Shown: positions 1 through 9,286, counted from the first letter of the stretch. The stretch: 64,000 nucleotides of DNA from Saccharofermentans sp. (GCA_016292135.1 JAEFAZ010000005.1:1-64000), one strand, 5' to 3'. Notes: generated by a model not told the origin, from the sequence alone. Translations and numbers: made by a program.

Positions 1-2
1 AA

Positions 3-251
3 TCCAGTCAGATTGCAAATGACTGTATGCTGAAAGTTTCGGAAATTGGGAATAAAGGAAGATACATTCCGGGTAATTGGGTGCCTCATATGGCTGTAGC
101 TATGAAAATGGAAAAAGAAGGTTTATATAAAGCGTTCGAAAAACTATCCGAAATATTCACTCCGTTTTGTGCTGAAATTGACAAGCTGGCTCTCATAAAA
201 TGGGAAGAAGATAATCCATATCAAGAACTTGCCGTGTATGATTTGAAGTAG
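3..251 (+). CDS. C-terminal part of a 2'-5' RNA ligase-like (2H phosphoesterase) protein, 5' end outside window
   Basis: The reading frame is already open at base 3, so the gene enters from outside the window; the first ATG inside is at 27. The visible 82 residues resemble the C-terminal half of the 2'-5' RNA ligase/2H phosphoesterase superfamily, where a Trp-x-Pro-His segment carries the second H-x-T/S-x motif. Here the segment reads WVPHMAVA, so the usual hydroxyl residue after the histidine is replaced by alanine. Family members act on 2',3'-cyclic phosphate or 2'-5' linked RNA ends. Because the first motif lies outside the window the assignment stays moderate; it could be a divergent or inactive member. 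Confidence 0.5.
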   Translation, partial: SSQIANDCMLKVSEIGNKGRYIPGNWVPHMAVAMKMEKEGLYKAFEKLSEIFTPFCAEIDKLALIKWEEDNPYQELAVYDLK

Positions 252-584
252 TTTTTGTTATCGTCAAATTCTAATTTGTAGGAATGATGTGATGATTATA
301 TCCTGAACATACCTTACAAAGACAGTTGTTCGATTCCACATACATTGGGTTTTTTCAGCTTTTTTGCACGGTACAGACAAATCTTAAAAACTATGCCCTG
401 CAGAGTTCTTTCAAGTTTCGCTTGAAAAGAAATGCGGGGCTTTTTTCAGGCAATCAATTTATTTAATCCTGCATCAAGAAATCATCAGAATTCGTTGGTG
501 AGTTGCATGTTATAAAAAACTTTCATATGATAAAATAAAGTTGTTTTAGGTTCGGCTATATCACTATTTTTTGATCATCTGGTT
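252..584. other. AT-rich intergenic region
   Basis: This 333-base stretch separates the RNA-ligase-like gene from the next membrane protein. It contains the terminator hairpin at 395-446 and otherwise short A/T runs. I see no convincing coding sequence, tRNA or riboswitch in it. Confidence 0.5.
395..446 (+). terminator. Rho-independent terminator
   Basis: The outer stem pairs GCCCTGCA (395-402) with TGCGGGGC (433-440), the inner stem pairs TTTCAAG (409-415) with CTTGAAA (421-427), and six T residues follow at 441-446. It lies about 140 bases after the first gene's stop and probably ends that transcript. Confidence 0.7.
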
Positions 585-1259
585 ATGGAAAAGTCAAATA
601 ACGAAACGAAAGAAACACCTGAATTAAGATTTTGCATAGATCTTAAGCAATCTTTGGCGGGTTTTCCCGAATACGATAATGTCATAGAATCACTTTTCAA
701 AAGCAAGATTTCCGATCCCATATGTTCCAAAAGAAAATTATATAAGGAATTACAGGAAAAATACCATTCAGGTAAATTTTCCGAAAGAGAATGCGCGTTT
801 CTCAATGTGGAATTGGGTTTATTGTCGTATGAACTGAGCGCTCATACAAACTATAAAAACATGGAATTATTGGCAACCGTAAACGGTACGATCCGAAAAA
901 TATCCGAACTGGCCAAACAGGAAATCGCTCGAATAGAAAATGGTGATGATTCTTTCGCAAGGCATGATGATGTGGAAAAAGAGCCCGGTGAGGAGAAACA
1001 GTCTGTTCCTTCAGAAACGCGGAAAAATGAGCCTGCCCCACAAAAAGCAGAAAAGGGGAAAAAGAAACTCAAAAGAAAGACCCGTGTTATTATCGGCATT
1101 GTGCTTCTAGTCATAGGGGCAATAGAACTCATAGGACTATTAACAGGCAATCTTACTGTAAAGAATGGGGGAAATGTTATTGGTCCGGCTGTTATCATGA
1201 CTACCCTGTTTTGGGGCGGCGGCTTGTTCATGATCTTGTTTAAACGTAGAGAAGAATGA
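585..1259 (+). CDS. Hypothetical protein with two C-terminal membrane helices
   Basis: I do not recognise this 224-residue protein. The first 125 residues are hydrophilic and cysteine-containing. A lysine/glutamate-rich linker follows (about 125-160), then two hydrophobic segments (about 164-182 and 196-215) and a short basic tail, FKRREE. The layout suggests a cytoplasmic N-terminal domain tethered to the membrane by a helical hairpin. There is no clear Shine-Dalgarno sequence before the ATG at 585, so the start is uncertain. Forty bases separate it from the next gene on the same strand, another small membrane protein, so the two may be co-transcribed. The A+T-richer composition of 1-1740 compared with the pentose locus hints that this end is accessory DNA. 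Confidence 0.55.
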   Translation: MEKSNNETKETPELRFCIDLKQSLAGFPEYDNVIESLFKSKISDPICSKRKLYKELQEKYHSGKFSERECAFLNVELGLLSYELSAHTNYKNMELLATVNGTIRKISELAKQEIARIENGDDSFARHDDVEKEPGEEKQSVPSETRKNEPAPQKAEKGKKKLKRKTRVIIGIVLLVIGAIELIGLLTGNLTVKNGGNVIGPAVIMTTLFWGGGLFMILFKRREE

Positions 1260-1298
1260 TCCTAATTTGGAAATCTATATTTTTCGGGAGATATTGTT

Positions 1299-1739
1299 AT
1301 GTATTGTTCCAAATGCGGTAAAGAAATTGAAGATTCATCGACATTTTGCATGCACTGCGGATATCAGATCAAGGCAGATGCGCCTGCTGATAACCCGGTT
1401 CAGACAAGATCATCAAAAAACCTTGCCCTGACTCTTGGCAAGATACTTACCATGGTAGGTTTGATCGGTGTTTGGACCATAGTCGATGTCAGCCTTGTCA
1501 TATGGCATAAGATATATCTCTTTAACGGATATGAATATACCAAGATCCTCTGCACTATCTGCCTGCTCCTGATGATCGGCGGATCGGTATGTCTGATCAT
1601 ATCACTTGTAAAGATGATAAAGAACAAGGAAATAAAGCTTCAAAAGGGCAATTTTATATTCTCCCTGATATTGCTGACATTGGCATTTTCGAATACTGTA
1701 ATGCTGTTAATCAACTATTTCTCGTTTATGAAAAAATAA
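1299..1739 (+). CDS. Zinc-ribbon small membrane protein
   Basis: The 146-residue protein opens with a zinc ribbon of the zinc_ribbon_2 type: CSKCG at residues 3-7 and CMHCG at 17-21, four cysteines that would bind one zinc ion. A short linker leads to three predicted membrane helices (about 43-65, 80-102 and 117-141). Proteins with this layout are common in Clostridia and mostly have no known function. A GGGAG ribosome-binding site sits about nine bases before the ATG. The gene follows the preceding membrane protein on the same strand and converges on araD, with a hairpin at 1744-1778 between them. Confidence 0.65.
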   Translation: MYCSKCGKEIEDSSTFCMHCGYQIKADAPADNPVQTRSSKNLALTLGKILTMVGLIGVWTIVDVSLVIWHKIYLFNGYEYTKILCTICLLLMIGGSVCLIISLVKMIKNKEIKLQKGNFIFSLILLTLAFSNTVMLLINYFSFMKK

Positions 1740-1743
1740 AGCA

Positions 1744-1778
1744 AGAACCCGGTACATAAAGGGGGTGCACCGGGTTCT
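1744..1778 (-). terminator. Terminator of the pentose operon
   Basis: A perfect 10-bp stem pairs AGAACCCGGT (1744-1753) with ACCGGGTTCT (1769-1778). Read on the minus strand, the stem is followed by a T-rich tract (TTGCTTTATTTTTT), which suits termination after araD. On the plus strand no T-run follows, so it is less suited to end the zinc-ribbon gene. Confidence 0.7.
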
Positions 1779-1833
1779 CACTTATAAGAGGCAAACTGTT
1801 ACGAGATTACTAATTGATGGGGGTTTACGGATA

Positions 1834-2523
1834 TCAGCCCTGACCGTAATACGCATTGGCTCCGTGCTTACGGAGATAATGTTTGTCGAGAAGGGTCTGC
1901 TGCATTCCGCTGAAGCCGGGGTTAAGCATCAGTGCGTGGTAATCCATGAATGCAACTTCTTCCATAACGACAGCATTATGTACGGCATTGGCAGGGTCAG
2001 TACCCCAAGTGAAGGGTCCGTGTGAATATACGTTCACACCGGGGATGGCGTCGGGGTCTTTATCCTTAAAAGTCTCTACGATAACATTGCCTGTCTCTTT
2101 CTCGTACTCGCCTTGGATCTCCTGATCTGTCATGGGGCGGGTACAGGGAATATCGCCGTAGAAATAATCGCCCTGCGTCGTTCCCATCGCGGGAATGGCG
2201 CGTCCTGCCTGGGCAAAACTTACTGCCCAGCGTGAATGTGTATGTACAACACCTCCTATGTTGGGGAAAGCCCTGTAAAGGACAACATGTGTGGGAGTGT
2301 CGGATGACGGCTTCCACTTTCCTTCGACTACATTGCCATCAAGGTCGACTACGACCATGTCATCTGCTGTCATGCTGTCGTATTCGACTCCGGAAGGCTT
2401 TATTACAACGAGGCCCTTTTCGCGGTCGATACCGCTTACATTGCCCCATGTGAACGTAACGAGCCCGAACTTCGGGAGCAGGAGATTGGCTTCCAGTACT
2501 TCTTTCTTAAGTTCTTCTAACAT
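1834..2523 (-). CDS. araD: L-ribulose-5-phosphate 4-epimerase
   Basis: This enzyme converts L-ribulose 5-phosphate to D-xylulose 5-phosphate, the last step of L-arabinose catabolism, using a divalent metal in a class II aldolase fold. The 229-residue length matches E. coli AraD. The substrate segments SSDTPTH and VVHTHSRW, the [11 protein letters not shown] block with the catalytic-type Asp, the VYSHGPF segment with the third metal histidine and the C-terminal [10 protein letters not shown] block with a conserved Tyr are all present. I chose the ATG at 2523, seven bases after GGAGG; a GTG at 2526 is in frame but closer to the ribosome-binding site. The start overlaps the kinase stop as TGATG, which implies translational coupling. 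It is the last gene of the operon. Confidence 0.95.
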   Translation of the reverse strand: MLEELKKEVLEANLLLPKFGLVTFTWGNVSGIDREKGLVVIKPSGVEYDSMTADDMVVVDLDGNVVEGKWKPSSDTPTHVVLYRAFPNIGGVVHTHSRWAVSFAQAGRAIPAMGTTQGDYFYGDIPCTRPMTDQEIQGEYEKETGNVIVETFKDKDPDAIPGVNVYSHGPFTWGTDPANAVHNAVVMEEVAFMDYHALMLNPGFSGMQQTLLDKHYLRKHGANAYYGQG

Positions 2524-4076
2524 CACAGCACCTCCGTAGCCTGTCTTTCCATGGGAAGAGCAGCTTTGTACTTTGCAAGGAACTTCTCGAAGCCTTCGAT
2601 GTCCTCATCGGATGCCATTACTGAAGAGCTCTTGGCATATGCGAAAACCTTATTGTCAAGGAAGTCGGGAAGTGATTCTCCCTCTTCCTTCTGAAGCATA
2701 TAGGATACGAGGAGCGCCATACCGTATGGTCCTCCCTCGCCTGCAGTCTCCATGACGGATACGGGAGCGGATACCGCGGCACTGAGCATGATCTGTCCGA
2801 CTTCGGGAGTCTTGAAGAATCCGCCGTGACCGTAGAGTTTGTCGATCCTGACATTCTCAGTTCCCTGGAGGATATCCATTCCGATCTTAAGAGTAGCCAG
2901 TGCGGACAGGAGGTGCGTCCTCATGAAGTTGGCAAGATTGAAATCGGCATCGGGTGTCCTTATGAACATGGGCCTTCCTTCATCCAGATCAGTTACTCCT
3001 TCACCGGAGAAATAGTTGAAGGACAGGAGGCCGCCGCAGTCAGGCTCGCCGTCAAGAGCTTTCTGGAAGAGCTTGGTATAGATCTGACCCTTGTCGATCT
3101 CAACACCGAAGAGCGAAGAATATTCCCTGAAGAGGTTAACCCATGCGTTGATGTCGGATGTGCAGTTGTTGCAGTGGACCATGGCAACGGGAGCACCTGC
3201 AGGTGTCGTGACCATATCGATCTGCTTATGAACACCCAGGTCGTGGTCGACGACGATCATGGCAAAGTCAGATGTACCTGCGCTGACATTGCCCGTATAG
3301 ACTCTGACGGAATTAGTGGCGACCATACCCGTACCTGCATCACCTTCACAGGGAGCGATGGGGATACCTGCCTTAAGATCGCCTGCAGGATCGAGGAATC
3401 TTGCACCTTCTTCAGTGAGTGTGCCTGCGTTCTCGCCTGCAACGAGGACCTTGGGAAGGATCGTTCTTAAATCAACGCCGGCAAGATCCTTGAACTTTTC
3501 GAGCATGGACTCGTTATAGTCGCATTTATCACTGTCGATGGGGAACATACCGGATGCCTCGCCGACACCCATGACCTTAAGCCCTGTAAGACGCCAGTGA
3601 ATGAATCCGGCAAGAGTCGTGAGATAATCGATATCTCCGACATGAGACTCATTATTCAGCATAGCCTGGTAGTAGTGAGCGATGCTCCAGCGCTGCGGGA
3701 TGTTAAAGCCCAATACTTCGGTAAGCTTGTCTGCCGCCTCACCCGTGATGGTGTTGCGCCAGGTGCGGAATTCAGCAAGCTGTTTTCCGTCCTTGTCGAA
3801 AGGCAGATAGCCGTGCATCATAGCGGAAATGCCGATGCCGCCGACTTCATCCATGGTAACGCCGAACTTCTCTTTGACGTCAGCTTTCAGGTTTGCAAAA
3901 CAGGTCTGAAGGCCTGTCTTGATCAGGTCGGCTGAGTATGTCCAGATGCCGTTCTCCAGGCGGTTTTCCCATTCGAAATCACCCTGGGCGACCGGGATGT
4001 GCTTTTCGTCGATCAGGACTGCTTTGATACGGGTAGAACCGAGCTCGATTCCGAGTGCTGTTTTCTTAAGATCCAC
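2523..4076 (-). CDS. FGGY-family pentulose kinase (L-ribulokinase role likely)
   Basis: The 517-residue protein is an FGGY sugar kinase: [13 protein letters not shown] near residue 8 is the N-terminal phosphate-binding segment, and the [13 protein letters not shown] block near residue 420 belongs to the C-terminal ATPase lobe. It would phosphorylate a ketopentose with ATP in the cytoplasm. It is not close to classical AraB; it belongs to a Firmicutes group often labelled xylulokinase. Lying directly before araD in one operon argues for L-ribulose as substrate; D-xylulose is the alternative. Translation starts at a GTG six bases after GGAGG. The stop overlaps the araD start. Thirty-three bases separate it from the upstream permease. 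Confidence 0.85.
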   Translation of the reverse strand: MDLKKTALGIELGSTRIKAVLIDEKHIPVAQGDFEWENRLENGIWTYSADLIKTGLQTCFANLKADVKEKFGVTMDEVGGIGISAMMHGYLPFDKDGKQLAEFRTWRNTITGEAADKLTEVLGFNIPQRWSIAHYYQAMLNNESHVGDIDYLTTLAGFIHWRLTGLKVMGVGEASGMFPIDSDKCDYNESMLEKFKDLAGVDLRTILPKVLVAGENAGTLTEEGARFLDPAGDLKAGIPIAPCEGDAGTGMVATNSVRVYTGNVSAGTSDFAMIVVDHDLGVHKQIDMVTTPAGAPVAMVHCNNCTSDINAWVNLFREYSSLFGVEIDKGQIYTKLFQKALDGEPDCGGLLSFNYFSGEGVTDLDEGRPMFIRTPDADFNLANFMRTHLLSALATLKIGMDILQGTENVRIDKLYGHGGFFKTPEVGQIMLSAAVSAPVSVMETAGEGGPYGMALLVSYMLQKEEGESLPDFLDNKVFAYAKSSSVMASDEDIEGFEKFLAKYKAALPMERQATEVL

Positions 4077-4109
4077 TTTGTTCCTCCTTCGTCTTAAATG
4101 ACCGTTAGA

Positions 4110-5156
4110 TCATTTCTTGTTTTTGTTCTTACGTGCTAGTATAACACTCTGAACGAGGAGGAAGATACACAACATTGCGGCAACGGTGATGTTTGTCCAC
4201 CAAGCTTCGTCGAGGCCGAGAGAGGCAACGATGTTCTTGATGGTGCTCAATGACAATACACCGAAGAAGGTTCCTGCGATGTTGCCGACACCGCCTGTGA
4301 GCATCGTTCCGCCGATGATGGAGGAAGCGATGGCGTTCATCTCTGCGCCTGCAGCGTGTGAAGGCGAACCGGAACCTACGTGGAGGAAGTATACATATCC
4401 GCCGATACCTGCGCAAAGGCCGCAGATGAGATGGGACATGAACTTCGTGAGCTTAACGTTGATGCCGAGCATGTTTGCGCTCTGGTTGTTTCCGCCGACT
4501 GCATAGAAATTACGGCCGAGCTTGGTCCATTTCAAGGCACAGAACAATGCTATGACGATAAAGACGGCAACAAGGACACCTATCTCCACATAAGCCGGTA
4601 TGTACTCACCGAGCTTGTTATAAGAACCCATGAGAGGCACGTTGACTTCGGTCGATTTCAATGCCTTGAACTGTTCGTTTTCGACATTGAACTGCGAGGC
4701 GTTGATTATGGTGGTCATGCCTTTCGCGAAAAAGAGCCCCGCAAGTGTAACTATGAACGGCTGGATCTCTAAGTATGCTACGAGGAAGCCCTGGACCGCA
4801 CCGAATGCGAGTCCGATGCCGAGAGCTATCAGCATGGAAGTGAATACTGTCCCGTTCTGGAAATCGAGGTTGACCGCACAGGCCATGCAAACGAGTGCCG
4901 TTACCTGACCGACCGAGATGTCGATACCGCCGGAGATCATGACGACGCTCATGCCGCATGACAGGATGATGAGAGATGCGTTTTCGTTAAGGATGTTGAA
5001 GAATGCCTGCGGCTTCGTAAATCCTCTGCCGAGGAATAAGATCGCGCAGCAGTACATTGCGAGGAAAACTGCGATGGTGATGAACAAAAGGAGATTTGTA
5101 TCCGTAAGGACCATGCGGTTCTTGAGTTTCTTACTAGCTCTGGGAATAAAAGACAT
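4110..5156 (-). CDS. Sugar ABC transporter permease (YjfF/RbsC type)
   Basis: This 348-residue integral membrane protein is a BPD_transp_2 family permease, with about nine hydrophobic segments and the family block SGGIDISVGQVTAL near residue 80. In the YtfQ-YtfR-YtfT-YjfF type of furanose importer two different permeases pair in the membrane; this one corresponds to YjfF. I chose the ATG at 5156, nine bases after GGAGG; a TTG at 5165 is in frame but abuts the ribosome-binding site. Only one base separates the start from the stop of the other permease, so the two are translationally coupled. It is part of the binding protein - ATPase - permease - permease - kinase - araD operon. Confidence 0.9.
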   Translation of the reverse strand: MSFIPRASKKLKNRMVLTDTNLLLFITIAVFLAMYCCAILFLGRGFTKPQAFFNILNENASLIILSCGMSVVMISGGIDISVGQVTALVCMACAVNLDFQNGTVFTSMLIALGIGLAFGAVQGFLVAYLEIQPFIVTLAGLFFAKGMTTIINASQFNVENEQFKALKSTEVNVPLMGSYNKLGEYIPAYVEIGVLVAVFIVIALFCALKWTKLGRNFYAVGGNNQSANMLGINVKLTKFMSHLICGLCAGIGGYVYFLHVGSGSPSHAAGAEMNAIASSIIGGTMLTGGVGNIAGTFFGVLSLSTIKNIVASLGLDEAWWTNITVAAMLCIFLLVQSVILARKNKNKK

Positions 5157-5157
5157 A

Positions 5158-6273
5158 TCAAGCAACCTCCTTTCTTACTTTTACTTTATGAGAAACGATC
5201 TTCTTTCTGAACTCAACGAGCTTCTTACGGACGTAAGGAGCGGAAAGAACTACGAGGATGATTACTACGACAGCCTTGTATGCCGAGATCGCAGCGGAAT
5301 TGACCTTGAACTTGAACAGTGTCGTCGTCAGGAACTGGATAACATATGCGCCGATTATCGATGCGGTCATGTTGAACTTACCGCCTGAAAGAGCGTTTCC
5401 TCCGAGTGCTACGGCAAGGATTACATCCATCTCGATGTCTTTTGCGACTACCGAATAGTTGATGGTCGAAAGACGGGAGACCTTGATGAAGCCTGCGACT
5501 GCAACACAGATGCCAAGGATAATAAATGATATGAGCTTGATAGTCTGAGGGTTGATACCGTTAAGTCTTGAAGACGAAGGATTGATACCGACAGACTGGG
5601 CGTAGAGCCTCAGGTTCGTGACCTTCAGCACGAGGGCTATGAGCGCCATGCATGCCGCAGCGATGAATACCGGTGTCGGCAGCGGGATACCCGGAATGAA
5701 GTTACCGTAGTATCCGAATGAAGGATCGTTGATAACTGGAAGTTCGTTGTTGTTGATCCAGGCAGCGATGGAACGGCCTGCCGTAAAGAGGATCAAGGTC
5801 GCGACCATCGGCTGGATCTTGAAGTAAGCAACGAGGACACCGTTGAATGCACCGAAGAGCGCCGATACGATGACGCAGACCAGGAAAGCAACGATGATGG
5901 GAGCTTTCAATGTTTCAGGCCTTGAATCAGTACCGCAGAGTACTCTTAACACGACTGAACCTGCGATCGCAATAGTGGATCCTACCGAGATGTCCTGTCC
6001 GCCGGATGCTGCCGTAACGAGCGTCATGCCGATGGCAAGGATCGCAAGCTCTGATGCGTTATCTATGATGGTAATGAGGTATCCCGATAATACAGGATAA
6101 CCTTCGCTCGAAGGCTCAAGAGAGATCCTGAAGAATGACGGATCCACGACAATGTTGAACAAGACCAGGAACAGAAGAGCTGCGAGGGGGATGAACAGCT
6201 GATTCTGTACCATCCTGATCAGGAAGGCCTTGACGGCTTTCATGCTCTCCTTGAATTTTACATTTTTAGTCAT
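5158..6273 (-). CDS. Sugar ABC transporter permease (YtfT type)
   Basis: The 371-residue membrane protein is the second BPD_transp_2 permease of the importer. It has a hydrophilic N-terminus, about nine membrane segments, the ASGGQDISVGSTIAI block near residue 88 that parallels the SGGIDISVGQ block of its partner, and a basic C-terminal tail. It should form the heterodimeric channel with the permease encoded just downstream. The start at 6273 follows GGAGGTGAAAGCTA and overlaps the ATPase stop by one base (TAATG), so ATPase and permease are made in a coupled way. Substrate range cannot be read from the permease; an arabinose or arabinofuranose-like pentose is inferred from araD and the AraR-type regulator nearby. 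Confidence 0.9.
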   Translation of the reverse strand: MTKNVKFKESMKAVKAFLIRMVQNQLFIPLAALLFLVLFNIVVDPSFFRISLEPSSEGYPVLSGYLITIIDNASELAILAIGMTLVTAASGGQDISVGSTIAIAGSVVLRVLCGTDSRPETLKAPIIVAFLVCVIVSALFGAFNGVLVAYFKIQPMVATLILFTAGRSIAAWINNNELPVINDPSFGYYGNFIPGIPLPTPVFIAAACMALIALVLKVTNLRLYAQSVGINPSSSRLNGINPQTIKLISFIILGICVAVAGFIKVSRLSTINYSVVAKDIEMDVILAVALGGNALSGGKFNMTASIIGAYVIQFLTTTLFKFKVNSAAISAYKAVVVIILVVLSAPYVRKKLVEFRKKIVSHKVKVRKEVA

Positions 6274-7781
6274 TAGCTTTCACCTCCGGCGATCGTCGCC
6301 ATGATCTTATTCTGGTTGAGATCTTCTCCCGAGAGTTCTCCTACTACCTTGCCGTCGCGCATGACGATAAGACGGGAACATGTACGGATCATCTCATCGA
6401 TCTCTGAAGAAATGAACGTAACGCTCTTCCCTTCAGCAGCGAGTTTTAATACGAGTTTCTGTATCTCTACTTTTGTTCCGATATCGATACCTCTCGTAGG
6501 TTCGTCAAGTATCAGATATACGGGGTTCGCAAGGAGCCACCTTGCGAGGATGACCTTCTGCTGGTTGCCTCCCGACAGAGAGTTAACGGGCGTGTCGGTC
6601 GATGCCGTCTTTATGTTGAGGAGGTCTATATATTCGTCAGCAAAAGCCTCGGCCTGGGCTCTGGAAAATGGTCTGAAGAAACCTTTCATTACCTGGAGAG
6701 CGAGGATGATGTTATCCCTTACGGAAAGATCGCCGACGATACCGTCGAGCTTTCTGTCCTCAGGCAGATAACTGATGCCGTTCTTCATGGCATCCAGGGG
6801 CTTGTTGATATTTACTTTTTTGCCGTTCATCATTACTTTTCCGCCGGCAACTTTATCCGCACCGAAGATGGCGCGCACGCACTCTGAACGTCCGGAACCC
6901 AGAAGGCCCGTAAAGCCGTTGACCTCACCCTTATGGATCTGAAAGTCAAAGGGCTTGATGCCTGTTGTTCCTGCGAGCTTTCTCGCCTCATATACGGGAG
7001 TGCTGTTATAGTCAATGTTTTCTGTGTCTGCTTCGCTCTTGATATCGGCCATATCATCGAAATCCTTGCCCAACATCTTGGATACGAGCTGAACACGCGG
7101 CAGGTCCTCTATTACGTATTCGCCGACCAGTTTGCCGTCACGGAGAACGGTAATGCGGTCGCACACTTCATAAACCTGCTCAAGGAAGTGTGTAACGAAG
7201 ATTATACCGACGCCCTGTTCTTTGAGAGAACGCATCAGTCCGAAAAGCTTTTCAACCTCATTTTCATCGAGTGACGATGTAGGTTCGTCAAGGATCAGGA
7301 CCTTGCATTCCATGTCGACTGCGCGGGCGATCGCGACCATCTGCTGCACTGCTATCGAACAGCTTCCGAGCTGCTGATTAGCCACAGCGGGGATGCCGAG
7401 ATCAGACAAGAGGATGTCTGCATCGGCGTTGATCTTTTTCCAGTTTGTGAGGGGACCCTTGGTTCTTCCGATATACATATTTTCAGCTACCGTAAGGTTA
7501 GGGCAGAGAGTGATCTCCTGATAAACCGTAGCAATACCTGATTTCTGTGCATCCTGCGGCGAACGGATAACAACGGGTCTGTCCAAAAGAGTTATCGTTC
7601 CGCCATCCTTGGGATATACACCGGTCAGGACCTTGATGAGGGTCGATTTGCCGGCTCCGTTCTCTCCCATAAGAGCATGGATCTCACCTTCTCTTAATGT
7701 GAAATCCACATCTTCCAGCGCACGTACGCCGGGAAAGTATTTACATATCCCGCGCATCTCTAAAATTGCGCTTTTTTCCAT
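6273..7781 (-). CDS. Sugar ABC transporter ATP-binding protein, two ABC domains (RbsA/MglA/YtfR type)
   Basis: The 502-residue protein energises the pentose importer. The N-terminal ABC domain has Walker A (GENGAGKST, near residue 38), a weak signature segment (SIAVQQ) and Walker B with LDEPTSSLD. The C-terminal domain has the family's degenerate Walker A (GLLGSGRSE), a canonical SGGNQQK signature and LDEPTRGID. This pattern of one intact and one altered ATP site is normal for CUT2 monosaccharide importers. GGAGG lies eight bases before the ATG. It is the second gene of the operon, separated from the binding protein by a stem-loop at 7810-7847 that may lower its expression relative to the binding protein. 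Confidence 0.93.
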   Translation of the reverse strand: MEKSAILEMRGICKYFPGVRALEDVDFTLREGEIHALMGENGAGKSTLIKVLTGVYPKDGGTITLLDRPVVIRSPQDAQKSGIATVYQEITLCPNLTVAENMYIGRTKGPLTNWKKINADADILLSDLGIPAVANQQLGSCSIAVQQMVAIARAVDMECKVLILDEPTSSLDENEVEKLFGLMRSLKEQGVGIIFVTHFLEQVYEVCDRITVLRDGKLVGEYVIEDLPRVQLVSKMLGKDFDDMADIKSEADTENIDYNSTPVYEARKLAGTTGIKPFDFQIHKGEVNGFTGLLGSGRSECVRAIFGADKVAGGKVMMNGKKVNINKPLDAMKNGISYLPEDRKLDGIVGDLSVRDNIILALQVMKGFFRPFSRAQAEAFADEYIDLLNIKTASTDTPVNSLSGGNQQKVILARWLLANPVYLILDEPTRGIDIGTKVEIQKLVLKLAAEGKSVTFISSEIDEMIRTCSRLIVMRDGKVVGELSGEDLNQNKIMATIAGGES

Positions 7782-7804
7782 GGTCTTCTCCTCCTGATGT
7801 TCTT

Positions 7805-7847
7805 AAAAAGAATGTGCGATGCGATGGGGGTATCGCATCGCACATTC
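7805..7847 (-). terminator. Intraoperon stem-loop between binding protein and ABC ATPase
   Basis: A perfect 16-bp stem (7810-7825 with 7832-7847) encloses a six-base loop, and on the minus strand five T residues follow at 7809-7805. This is a weak terminator or an mRNA-stabilising 3' hairpin. Such elements commonly let the binding protein be made in excess over the membrane components, which is the likely purpose here. Confidence 0.75.
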
Positions 7848-7892
7848 ACGCGGTTAGCTAAAAGGTATCAACTGTTTAGAATTCTTAAGTGA

Positions 7893-8858
7893 TCAGATTC
7901 CGTACTTATCTACGTCATCCTTTGTGATGGTGGAAGCGTCGAAGCCCTTCTCTTCCATGATAACGGTCTTCTGCTTTGCGCCGTTCTTGATGATATCGTT
8001 GATGTAGGAAGCCTGGAAAGGATTGCACTGTCCGTCATAGTTCCAGTTGCCTGCAAGGAGTTCTTCGAGAGCCCACTTGTTGCAGTCAAAGCCCATTACG
8101 ATGACATCCTTGCCGACACCGTGAGAGATGTTAGCCTTGTCGAGAGCCTGAACGGCACCCTTAGCCATATCGTCGTTCTCAGCATAGATTACGTTGAACT
8201 TCTCGCCGGAATCGATGACAGCCTGAACGATCTGCTGTGCTGTCTCTGCGTTCCACTCTGCTGTCTGCTGCTGAACGATGCTCCAGTTGGACTCAGCGGC
8301 AACCTTCTTGTTGAGAGCGTCGGAACGGCCGATCTGAGCGGATGAACCCATAACGCCCTGGATGTGGATAACCTTGTACTCAGGGAGGTTCTGGGATGCG
8401 AGCCAGGATACAGCTGTATCGCCTTCCTTAGCCATGTCGGATACGATGGAAGCCTCATAGAGATCTTCGCTTGCATCGATGGTTCTGTCGAAGAGGATAA
8501 CCTTGATGCCGGCCTTCTTTGCCTGCTCGAGAACGCCATCCCAACCTGTTGTAGCTGCTGCAGAGATCAAGAGGTAGTCAACTTCATCCTGGATGAACTT
8601 CTGAGCTGCTGCGATCTGCTCATCGTTCTTAAGGCTGTATGCGAAAGAAGCTTCATAACCGTTTGCTTCCGTGAATGTAGCCTTCATATCCTTATCGTTT
8701 GCTGTACGATAACCGGACTCGTTAGGATCGTTATTAATGATACCTACTTTGATCTTACCATTGGACTTCTTTTTTCCTGCTGCGTTACAGGCACACATTG
8801 ATAATGCCATGGCACCTACGAGAACAGAAGAGACCAAGATCTTTACAAACTTTTTCAT
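7893..8858 (-). CDS. Sugar ABC transporter substrate-binding lipoprotein (YtfQ-like)
   Basis: This 321-residue protein has a lipoprotein signal ending at a lipobox cysteine (ALSMCACNAAG, Cys near residue 25), followed by a periplasmic-binding-protein type 1 fold of the Peripla_BP_4 family. It would sit on the outside of the membrane and deliver a monosaccharide to the importer. The region near VGIINNDPNESGYRTAND is typical of YtfQ-like galactofuranose/arabinofuranose binders. I chose the ATG at 8858, seven bases after AGGAG; the frame runs open further upstream without a good site. It heads the operon, downstream of a long divergent control region shared with the AraR-type gene. A clear paralogue is encoded at 10361-11344. 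Confidence 0.93.
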   Translation of the reverse strand: MKKFVKILVSSVLVGAMALSMCACNAAGKKKSNGKIKVGIINNDPNESGYRTANDKDMKATFTEANGYEASFAYSLKNDEQIAAAQKFIQDEVDYLLISAAATTGWDGVLEQAKKAGIKVILFDRTIDASEDLYEASIVSDMAKEGDTAVSWLASQNLPEYKVIHIQGVMGSSAQIGRSDALNKKVAAESNWSIVQQQTAEWNAETAQQIVQAVIDSGEKFNVIYAENDDMAKGAVQALDKANISHGVGKDVIVMGFDCNKWALEELLAGNWNYDGQCNPFQASYINDIIKNGAKQKTVIMEEKGFDASTITKDDVDKYGI

Positions 8859-8930
8859 AATGATTCTCCTTTTTCTTCCTTTATAGGATTTGAATTTCGT
8901 AAAGCACCGGTTCCCCTGTGCTCTGAGCCT

Positions 8931-8960
8931 AGTAAACACCAACGCTCTTTTTGCCGTCAA
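8931..8960 (-). promoter_or_regulatory. Candidate promoter of the pentose transport operon
   Basis: On the minus strand TTGACG (8960-8955) and TTTACT (8936-8931) are separated by 18 bases and would start transcription about 65 bases before the binding-protein ATG. The -10 is imperfect. The rest of the 460-base divergent region between this gene and the AraR-type gene shows no gene; its other signals lie at 9232-9290. Confidence 0.4.
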
Positions 8961-9231
8961 ACAAACTCGTATACCCGAAAACAAATGGTAAAAACGCCTA
9001 AATACAGATCCCGGAAAAAGATAAAACATACGGACAGATCATCTTGTTTTCATCCTGTTTGTGGGATATCTTTTGTCCTGATGTCGGTTTTTTTGAGACC
9101 GCTTCTTCCGCCTTCTCCAAAAACACAACCGTCAAAATGACAGCAAAAGAACCTATGGTTTGAAATACTTATGTGATCTTTTTCGAAAAGAATAAAAAAA
9201 CATACAGGATCAGGAGTCAATCAGCCCTGTT

Positions 9232-9286
9232 CTGTAAATTACAGACTTGCCCCCCACAAAATTGTAAGAGTACAATCTACATTGTA
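9232..9286. promoter_or_regulatory. Cluster of dyads, probable AraR-type operators
   Basis: Three perfect inverted repeats lie together: CTGTAAATTACAG (9232-9244), ATTGTAAGAGTACAAT (9261-9276) and TACAATCTACATTGTA (9271-9286). The last two share the half-site TACAAT. AraR of Bacillus binds A/T-flanked TTGTAC-type dyads, so the ATTGTA/TACAAT half-sites are a plausible operator for the adjacent AraR-type protein. Confidence 0.6.

Noticed and set aside
2232..2539. Small plus-strand ORFs across araD
   Set aside because: Antisense to the metal-binding region of araD, with no independent support.
3919..5388. Possible ORFs antisense to the permease genes
   Set aside because: Both permeases have clear family motifs and coupled starts; the antisense frames do not.
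8859..9029. N-terminal extension of the transport binding protein
   Set aside because: The frame is open upstream, but the ATG at 8858 has a good ribosome-binding site and starts a proper lipoprotein signal; the extension would bury that signal.
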